Assembly: GCF_022829515.1 (NCBI RefSeq)
Contig: NZ_JAKSYL010000256.1
Coordinates: 25,447-89,446 of the forward strand
Source: Methylobacterium sp. J-048
GTDB lineage: Bacteria > Pseudomonadota > Alphaproteobacteria > Rhizobiales > Beijerinckiaceae
DNA length: 64,000 nucleotides
Direction: 5' to 3'
Translations under genes and position numbers: made by a program
The notes under the pieces: generated by a model
Database searches by the model: none
What the model saw: the letters and a program-made list of their open reading frames with translations, nothing else
Told to the model about the DNA's origin: nothing
Shown here: piece after piece, positions 58,887 to 64,000 of the stretch
Position numbering within the stretch: position 1 is the stretch's first letter
Layout: each line of letters opens with the position of its first letter

Positions 58887-59495
58887 GTGCTGGAAGTCTA
58901 TCTGACCGGTCTGTCCGTCAGCGGCGGCCTGATCCTGGCGATCGGTGCCCAGAACGCATTCGTACTGCGGCAGGGCTTGCGCGGCGAGCATGTCGCCCTG
59001 GTTTGCGCTACCTGCGCGGCCTCCGACGCGCTCCTGATCCTGGTGGGCATCACCAGCTTCAGGGGCATCGTGGTCCTCGCCCCCTGGCTGAGGCCGGCGA
59101 TGCTGTATGCCGGCGCGGCCTTCCTCATCGCGTACGGGGCACGCAGTCTCCGGTCGGCCTTCGCCTCCGCGGAGGCGCTGCAACCCGCCCCGGAATCCGC
59201 CGCCGGCCTTGGGCGGACGCTGGCGACATGCCTCGCGCTGACCTGGCTCAACCCGCACGTCTATCTCGACACGCTGCTGCTGATCGGATCGATCTCGACG
59301 CGCTTCCCGGGGCAGGAGCCCGCCTTCGCGGCCGGCGCGATGACGGCCTCGGTCGCGTTCTTCTTCGCGTTGGGCTACGGCGCCGCGATCCTCCGGCCCC
59401 TGTTCGCCAAGCCGGCCGCGTGGCGCGTGCTTGAGGGCATGATCGCGCTGACGATGTGGGTTATCGCGGCTGAGCTGCTGCTGAGCGGACAGTAA
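58887..59495 (+). CDS. LysE/ArgO-family amino acid exporter
   Basis: 202-residue inner-membrane exporter with about six helices, of the LysE/ArgO type for lysine or arginine. The N-terminus SGGLILAIGAQNAFVLRQGL with the conserved A-I-G-A-Q-N-A-F/V is the family signature, and LATCLALTWLNPHVYLDTLL with the N-P-H is the second one. It differs from the RhtB-type at 27925. Start is GTG 58887; there is no nearby in-frame ATG. Single gene after the SGNH hydrolase. Confidence 0.9.
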   Translation: MLEVYLTGLSVSGGLILAIGAQNAFVLRQGLRGEHVALVCATCAASDALLILVGITSFRGIVVLAPWLRPAMLYAGAAFLIAYGARSLRSAFASAEALQPAPESAAGLGRTLATCLALTWLNPHVYLDTLLLIGSISTRFPGQEPAFAAGAMTASVAFFFALGYGAAILRPLFAKPAAWRVLEGMIALTMWVIAAELLLSGQ

Positions 59496-59589
59496 CGACG
59501 GGTCGCACTTTCCGGACAGGCTTTCATCAGGCCCGCTCGAATTGCCAAGCACAACACGCTACGTGAACTGCGATGGTCAGGAGCACGGC

Positions 59590-59832
59590 ATGGACGCGAT
59601 CACGCTGGCGGATGCCAAGGCACAACTGAGCACCCTGGTCGACCGGGTTGAGGCAGGCGATTCGATTGAGATCACCGGTCGCGGCAAGCCGGTCGCTCGA
59701 CTGACAGCCGTAACGAAGCCGCGCAAGCCGATCGACCTCGCGTTGCTTCAAGCGCTGACGGCAGCGATGCCGCCGCAATCCGAAAGCGCCGTCGATCTCG
59801 TGCGGTCGATGCGGGACAGCGACCGCTACTGA
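59590..59832 (+). CDS. Phd/YefM-family antitoxin
   Basis: 80-residue DNA-binding antitoxin of the Phd/YefM superfamily: the start MDAITLADAKAQLSTLVDRV, then EAGDSIEITGRGKPVARLTA, followed by a toxin-binding tail with KPIDLALLQALTAAMPPQSE. The pair toxin would normally follow at once with a TGATG overlap. That overlap is present (ATG 59832), but the downstream frame ends after 11 codons. The gene therefore looks like an orphan antitoxin whose VapC partner has decayed. Confidence 0.85.
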   Translation: MDAITLADAKAQLSTLVDRVEAGDSIEITGRGKPVARLTAVTKPRKPIDLALLQALTAAMPPQSESAVDLVRSMRDSDRY

Positions 59833-59867
59833 TGCGCTACGCGGCTACGTCGCTAATCGGTTCGTGA
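59832..59867 (+). pseudogene. Possible VapC toxin remnant (11 codons)
   Basis: An ATG overlapping the phd stop (TGATG) opens the peptide MRYAATSLIGS and then a TGA stop. PIN-domain toxins commonly begin M-x-Y-x-D-T-S-x-L; this matches except that the first catalytic Asp is Ala here (one-base change from GAT to GCT). The rest of a toxin is missing because guaA ends only ten bases beyond. This could also be chance, since it is short. Confidence 0.45.
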
Positions 59868-59877
59868 CGCCCGCCCG

Positions 59878-61434
59878 TCACTCCCACTCGATCGTGCCGG
59901 GCGGCTTCGAGGTAATGTCGTAGGTCACCCGGTTGATGCCCTTCACCTCGTTGATGATCCGGGTCGCGACCCGGCCCAGGAAAGCCATGTCGAACGGGTA
60001 GAAATCGGCGGTCATGCCGTCCACCGAGGTAACGGCGCGCAGGGCGCAGACATGGTCGTAGGTTCGGCCGTCGCCCATCACGCCCACCGTCTTCACCGGC
60101 AGGATCACCGCGAAGGCCTGCCAGATCGTGTCGTAGAGCCCCGCTTGCCGGATCTCGTCGAGGTAGATCGCGTCGGCCTTGCGCAGGGCCTCGAGCTTCT
60201 CCGGCGTGATCGTGCCGGGGCAGCGGATGGCGAGGCCGGGACCAGGGAACGGGTGGCGGCCGACGAAGGCGTCCGGTAGGCCGAGCTCACGGCCCAGCAC
60301 CCGGACCTCGTCCTTGAACAGCTCGCGCAGGGGCTCCACGAGCTTCATGTTCATGCGCTCGGGCAGGCCGCCGACATTGTGGTGGCTCTTGATCGTCACC
60401 GACGGGCCGCCGGTGAACGACACGCTCTCGATCACGTCCGGATAGAGCGTGCCCTGCGCCAGGAACGCCGCCCCGCCGATCTTCTTGGACTCGGCCTCGA
60501 ACACGTCGATGAACAGGCGGCCGATCGTCTTCCGCTTGACCTCCGGATCGCTGACGCCTTCGAGCGCCGAGAGGAACATGCCGCTGGCTTCGACGTGGAC
60601 CAGTGGGATGTTGTAGTGGTCGCGGAACAGGGCCACGACCTGCTCGGCCTCGCCGAGCCGCAGCAGACCGTGGTCGACGAACACGCAGGTGAGCTGGTCG
60701 CCGATCGCCTCGTGGATCAGCACCGCGGCCACCGCCGAATCGACGCCGCCCGAGAGGCCGCAGATCACCTTCTCGGAGCCGACCTGCTCGCGGATCTTGG
60801 CGATCGCCTCCTCCCGATAGGCCCCCATGGTCCAGTCGCCGGAGCAGCCGGCGATGTCGCGCACGAAGTTGCGGATCAGCAGGGCACCGTGCGGGGTGTG
60901 GGCGACCTCGGGATGGAACTGCACCGCGTAGTAATTCCGGGCCGCGTCCGCCACGGCCGCGAAGGGTGCGTTCTTGGAGATCGCCACGGTGGAGAAGCCG
61001 TCGGGCAGCTTGGTGACCCGGTCGCCGTGGCTCATCCAGACCGGGTATTTTTCGCCCGTGTGCCAGACGCCGTTGAACAGCGGGCAATCGGCCAGGATCT
61101 CGACCTCGGCCCGGCCGAACTCGGCATGATGGCCGCCCTCGACCGCGCCGCCGAGCTGGGCCGCCATGGTCTGCTGGCCGTAGCAGATGCCGAAGATCGG
61201 CACGCCCGAATCGAACACCAGCTGCGGCGCCCGGGGGCTCGCCTCGACGGTCACCGATTCGGGGCCGCCGGAGAGGATCACGCCCTTCGGCTTCTGCTCG
61301 CGGAATGCGGCTTCGGCCTTGGTGAAGGGCACGATCTCGCAATAGACCCCCTCCTCCCGCACCCGCCGGGCGATGAGCTGGGTCACCTGCGAGCCGAAAT
61401 CGACGATCAGGATCTTGTCGTGGTCGGTGTTCAT
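59878..61434 (-). CDS. guaA: GMP synthase (glutamine-hydrolysing)
   Basis: 518-residue enzyme that aminates XMP to GMP, the last step of guanine nucleotide synthesis. N-terminal class I amidotransferase domain with nucleophile Cys84 (FGICYGQQTM) and the His-Glu pair (FHPEVAHTPHG); ATP pyrophosphatase domain with GLSGGVDSAVAAVLIHEAIG; C-terminal dimerisation domain ending in YDITSKPPGTIEWE. Full length and typical. The stop faces a phd antitoxin gene after a possible vapC remnant. Confidence 0.98.
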   Translation of the reverse strand: MNTDHDKILIVDFGSQVTQLIARRVREEGVYCEIVPFTKAEAAFREQKPKGVILSGGPESVTVEASPRAPQLVFDSGVPIFGICYGQQTMAAQLGGAVEGGHHAEFGRAEVEILADCPLFNGVWHTGEKYPVWMSHGDRVTKLPDGFSTVAISKNAPFAAVADAARNYYAVQFHPEVAHTPHGALLIRNFVRDIAGCSGDWTMGAYREEAIAKIREQVGSEKVICGLSGGVDSAVAAVLIHEAIGDQLTCVFVDHGLLRLGEAEQVVALFRDHYNIPLVHVEASGMFLSALEGVSDPEVKRKTIGRLFIDVFEAESKKIGGAAFLAQGTLYPDVIESVSFTGGPSVTIKSHHNVGGLPERMNMKLVEPLRELFKDEVRVLGRELGLPDAFVGRHPFPGPGLAIRCPGTITPEKLEALRKADAIYLDEIRQAGLYDTIWQAFAVILPVKTVGVMGDGRTYDHVCALRAVTSVDGMTADFYPFDMAFLGRVATRIINEVKGINRVTYDITSKPPGTIEWE

Positions 61435-61528
61435 CGCGGGCGATTATCCGAAGGCCGGGGCGCACGCAACGGATGCGCCCGTCTCAGGCTGGGGATCGCG
61501 GCGCAAAGCGCTCGCCACCCGCACCCGG

Positions 61529-61948
61529 TCAGTCGAAGTTGCGGACCTTGGCCGAGCCGCCGAGGCTGATCGCCGGCTTCGCCGGCGCGCCCGCGAGGCT
61601 GACCTTCTTCTGGCCCGGCAAGGTCTTGGCCCGCAGCTCCGGCGCGGCCACCGGCACAGGCTTGGCCGGCTTCAGATGCGCCTGGCCGTGGATCACCGAG
61701 CCGATCTCGCCGGCGACCCGGATCAGGTCGTCCCGGTCGCAGGAGCGGGCCACCTTCAGGCCGAGCTTGTGCATGTGGCTTTTGCCGTAGAGGTACGCGG
61801 CGAGTTGGGCGCGCTTCAGCGGCGGGATCTGCTCCAGGATCATCGGCAGGTCGAACTCGTCGGCCCGGTAGACTTCGCCCAGAACCTCGAGGCTCACGGG
61901 GCAATCGACTTCGGGCTCGGCGCCGCTGGTCGGGTGCGATTGCGTCAT
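61529..61948 (-). CDS. Conserved small hypothetical protein
   Basis: 139 residues, no signal or membrane helix. It has an acidic N-terminus, then a helical region DEFDLPMILEQIPPLKRAQL, and a conserved-looking AAYLYGKSHMHKLGLKVARS, then a Lys/Ala/Pro-rich C-terminal tail (KVSLAGAPAKPAISLGGSAK). Composition supports a real protein. Family not recognised. Its ATG overlaps the stop of the upstream exported protein by four bases (ATGA). Confidence 0.68.
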   Translation of the reverse strand: MTQSHPTSGAEPEVDCPVSLEVLGEVYRADEFDLPMILEQIPPLKRAQLAAYLYGKSHMHKLGLKVARSCDRDDLIRVAGEIGSVIHGQAHLKPAKPVPVAAPELRAKTLPGQKKVSLAGAPAKPAISLGGSAKVRNFD

Positions 61949-62325
61949 GGGTGCCTCTCGGAACTCGATGAATCGGAAGTTGGCCCGGATGCCCCGGAGC
62001 CGGGGTCGGTTTCAAGCCCTGACGGTGCAGTCAGGTCCGCAATCCTGGCCTGCGTAGGGCCGGGTGTCGCGGGCGACGCCGCCGAATCCGCGGGTTTCCA
62101 GACTCCGAGGCAGCCGGTGCAGACGGATTCGATCACCGCGCGGGCATGGGCCTGCCGACGCGCCCACAGGGCATCCCGGACAGCCCGGTCGCCCTCGGGC
62201 ATCGGCCGGATGTGGATGAACAGCGGCTCCTCGGCGAAGGCCGGTGCCGGGCTGGCCACCAGCAGTGCGAGCAACGCAAGGGCGCGCATGTTTCGGCCTG
62301 GAGCAGGCTGCGCCGCGCGATTCAT
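61945..62325 (-). CDS. Small exported hypothetical protein
   Basis: 126 residues from ATG 62325, which has a strong GGAGGGA site nine bases before it; a shorter start at ATG 62289 gives 114 residues with a better signal peptide (MRALALLALLVASPAPAFAE). The mature part is short, with EEPLFIHIRPMPEGDRAVRD, two Cys in VCTGCLGVW and a Ser/Pro/Thr-rich tail. Possibly a periplasmic protein with a disulfide. A CtrA-like half site lies upstream near 62375-62391. Confidence 0.68.
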   Translation of the reverse strand: MNRAAQPAPGRNMRALALLALLVASPAPAFAEEPLFIHIRPMPEGDRAVRDALWARRQAHARAVIESVCTGCLGVWKPADSAASPATPGPTQARIADLTAPSGLETDPGSGASGPTSDSSSSERHP

Positions 62326-62374
62326 GACGCCTTGTCCCTCCGGTCGAGCTGATCCGGAGACCTCGCGCGTCATG

Positions 62375-62391
62375 GTAAACCGCCGCTTAAC
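62375..62391. promoter_or_regulatory. Near-consensus CtrA box
   Basis: On the minus strand: TTAA, seven bases, then TTTACC, one mismatch from the TTAA-N7-TTAAC consensus. It overlaps the stop codon of the nucleotide-transporter gene and is about 50 bases before the exported protein start. Less certain than the perfect box at 33875. Confidence 0.35.
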
Positions 62392-63736
62392 GTGAGGCGA
62401 GCGGTTCCATTGCTGGGGCGGCGGCATCCGCATCCAGAGCCGCCCGCCGCCTGTCCTGGGCGCGGCCGAGCCAGAGGCTGTTGAACAGCCAGGCCACGGA
62501 GAGCGGCACCGCCGCGCCGGCGATACCGGTACTGCCGAAGCCGAATCCCTGGATGCCGGTGAACGACCAGGCCCCGACCTGGTCGCCCAGCCGGTAGACC
62601 ACGGTGTCGATGAAGCTCTTGGCCTTGTAGCGATCCTCCCTCGGGACGACGGTGAACAGAACCTCCCGGATCGGGCGGGCAATCGCAAAATTGCCAGCCC
62701 GGCGCAGGACCTGGAACGCCACGATCACACTGATGGTGGGCGAGACCGCCAGCGCGGCGAAGCCGAGGACGCTGAAGGCCGGCAGCAGGGCCAGGGTGAT
62801 CCCGACGCCGAGGCGCTTGACGATGCGTCCGGTCAGGAACAGCTGCACGCCGAGCGTCAGCACGTTCACCGCAAGATCGACGCTAGCGAAGAACGCGGTT
62901 TGGGCGCCCCGGTCCGGGAAGCTCCGTTTTGCGATGCCGGCCTGCTCGAAATACAGGAAGGTCGAGGTCACCGAAAACAGCAGCAGGAACAGCGAGATGT
63001 TCAGCAGGTAGGGCGAGGCCAGGGTCCGGGTGACGCCGGCCAGCACGCTGCCGCCGATGGTGCGGTCCTGGCCGTCATGGGCCATATCGGCGCTGCCCGG
63101 CACGGCGTGGAGCCGGGCCGACAGGGCGGCGAGCCCGCGCATGGAGAACACCGCGGCTTCCAGGAGCACGACCGCGCACAGCATTAGCCCCCATGTCGGG
63201 ACGTTCTTGGCGAGGATCGCCGTGGTGGCCGAGCCCGCGATGGCGCCGAGCGTCGCGCCGGCCGCGATGAAGCCGAACAGCCGCTTGCTCTGGTCGTTCG
63301 AGAACACGTCGACGATGGTGGCCCAGAAGATCGAGACCACGAACAGGTTGAAGATCGACAGCCAGACGAAGAACACCCGCCCGATCCAGATCCCCCAATC
63401 CGGCGGCGCGAGGTACAGGGTCAGCGCGAAGGCCAGGATGTTGGCGGCGAAGAACCGGTAGGTGATCGGCACGAACCGCGCCCGCGGCATGCGCTTCACC
63501 AAGTAGGCGAAGGGCAGGTTGAGGGCGAGCATGCCGACCAGCGTCGCGGTGAACAGCCAGGGCAGGTTCTCGATGCCCCCGGCCACGCCCATCTGGTCGC
63601 GGATCGGACGCAGCACGTAATAGGCCGCCAGGATCGAGAAGATGTAGGCCCAGGACCAGGCGAGCGCCTGGCCCTCGCCCGGGCGGATGTCGATCAGGCG
63701 CGCGAGCGGGCCTCGGGGAACGGACGTTTCAGGCAT
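62387..63736 (-). CDS. NTP/NDP exchange transporter-family membrane protein
   Basis: 449-residue membrane protein with about twelve helices, of the ATP:ADP antiporter (TLC/Npt) superfamily best known from Rickettsia, Chlamydia and plastids. Seen: N-terminal WSWAYIFSILAAYYVLRPIR with the R-P-I-R-D typical of the group, and LASPYLLNISLFLLLFSVTS. Many free-living bacteria carry relatives whose nucleotide transport has not been shown. The protein also resembles MFS carriers. In a free-living methylotroph its role is open. Start ATG 63736. Confidence 0.83.
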   Translation of the reverse strand: MPETSVPRGPLARLIDIRPGEGQALAWSWAYIFSILAAYYVLRPIRDQMGVAGGIENLPWLFTATLVGMLALNLPFAYLVKRMPRARFVPITYRFFAANILAFALTLYLAPPDWGIWIGRVFFVWLSIFNLFVVSIFWATIVDVFSNDQSKRLFGFIAAGATLGAIAGSATTAILAKNVPTWGLMLCAVVLLEAAVFSMRGLAALSARLHAVPGSADMAHDGQDRTIGGSVLAGVTRTLASPYLLNISLFLLLFSVTSTFLYFEQAGIAKRSFPDRGAQTAFFASVDLAVNVLTLGVQLFLTGRIVKRLGVGITLALLPAFSVLGFAALAVSPTISVIVAFQVLRRAGNFAIARPIREVLFTVVPREDRYKAKSFIDTVVYRLGDQVGAWSFTGIQGFGFGSTGIAGAAVPLSVAWLFNSLWLGRAQDRRRAALDADAAAPAMEPLASR

Positions 63737-63743
63737 GCATATT

Positions 63744-63912
63744 CCCTCCCCCCTCTGCGGGGGAGGGTGGCCCCTGCGTCAGCAGGGGTCGTGAGAGGGG
63801 ATCGACGGAGCCTGAACGGTCGCGAACGGTGTCATAACCTGAATCGGCGCGATGCCCCTCTCCCCCCCGGCCTCCCAGGGTACTCTCCCCCGCACAGCGG
63901 GGTGGGAGAAGC
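63744..63912. repeat. GC-rich palindromic repeats (family E)
   Basis: CCCTCTGCGGGGGAGG- and CTCTCCCCCGC-ACAGCGGGG-type arms form at least two imperfect palindromes between the transporter gene and the window edge. Similar CCCTCTCC palindromes occur as dispersed repeats in many proteobacteria. No gene is visible within them. Confidence 0.65.
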
Positions 63913-63928
63913 TGAACGGCCGCCGCCG

Positions 63929-64000
63929 TCACGTCCCCAGCCCGAGCATACCGCGCATCTCCGGGTCGGTCGCCTCGTCGCCTAAGCCGTGACGACACAC
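63929..64000 (-). CDS. Possible 3' end of a gene (partial)
   Basis: The last 72 bases on the minus strand stay open and end in TGA at 63929, giving CRHGLGDEATDPEMRGMLGL then G-T. The D-E-A-T-D-P-E-M-R pattern looks like the C-terminus of a real protein, but too little is in the window to name it. Confidence 0.35.
   Translation of the reverse strand: MCRHGLGDEATDPEMRGMLGLGT

Overview
The window is GC-rich alphaproteobacterial chromosome, most likely from Methylobacterium or a close relative in the Hyphomicrobiales. The evidence is the codon use, the cytochrome bc1 and succinate dehydrogenase gene orders, an HdaA-polyphosphate kinase-exopolyphosphatase cluster, single-function HisB, a CtrA-type box (TTAA-N7-TTAAC) and Rhizobiales-style intergenic palindromes. 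It is almost entirely core and housekeeping sequence with small accessory insertions. I found no rRNA, tRNA, CRISPR array, prophage or intact insertion sequence. The genus call is inference from recognised gene content; no search was run.

Layout. 1-3.2 kb: gene-poor edge, ribonuclease D, a small WYL-like protein. 3.3-7.1 kb: aspS, then a glycosyltransferase and a membrane O-acyltransferase. 7.2-8.0 kb: a RelE/XRE toxin-antitoxin pair. 8.1-11.8 kb: small proteins, a hexapeptide acetyltransferase and the malic enzyme MaeB. 11.8-19.6 kb (minus): a chemoreceptor, then hdaA-ppk-ppx. 19.8-21.5 kb: purM-purN. 21.6-29.2 kb: small exported proteins, ndk, a glutathione transferase, a FUSC/DUF1656/HlyD efflux operon, a LysE exporter and a DUF2380-like protein. 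29.6-33.5 kb (minus): gatC-gatA-membrane protein-gatB. 33.6-35.1 kb: a CtrA box between divergent genes, a SMI1-type protein and ruvX. 35.2-43.3 kb (minus): dprA, plsY, a degenerate pyrC, hisF, DUF29, hisA, hisH, DUF2628, hisB, mtnP. 43.6-48.5 kb (minus): petABC and an ABC exporter. 48.6-53.6 kb (minus): a protease-inhibitor lipoprotein and sdhCDAB with a DUF433/DUF5615 toxin-antitoxin pair inside it. 53.7-57.3 kb (minus): an SLC13 transporter, a glycine-rich exported protein and AMP nucleosidase. 57.5-59.9 kb: trmO, an SGNH hydrolase, an ArgO/LysE exporter and a phd antitoxin followed by what looks like a vapC stub. 59.9-64 kb (minus): guaA, two small proteins, a nucleotide-transporter-family protein and a possible partial gene.

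How the genes work together. AspRS carries the His/Gly pair known from non-discriminating enzymes, and gatCAB is present, so Asn-tRNA (and probably Gln-tRNA) is likely made by transamidation. HdaA, Ppk and Ppx sit together, linking replication-initiation control to polyphosphate turnover. PetABC and Sdh form a respiratory block. purM, purN, guaA, ndk, amn and mtnP cover parts of purine synthesis and salvage. hisF, A, H and B are most of the central histidine pathway.

The most notable signals are the toxin-antitoxin pair inside the sdh operon, the apparent vapC stub after phd, the CtrA box beside an unknown small membrane protein, the dihydroorotase without its HxH metal motif, the long low-complexity tail on Ppk, and several families of intergenic palindromes. 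I did not find a clearly new multi-gene system.
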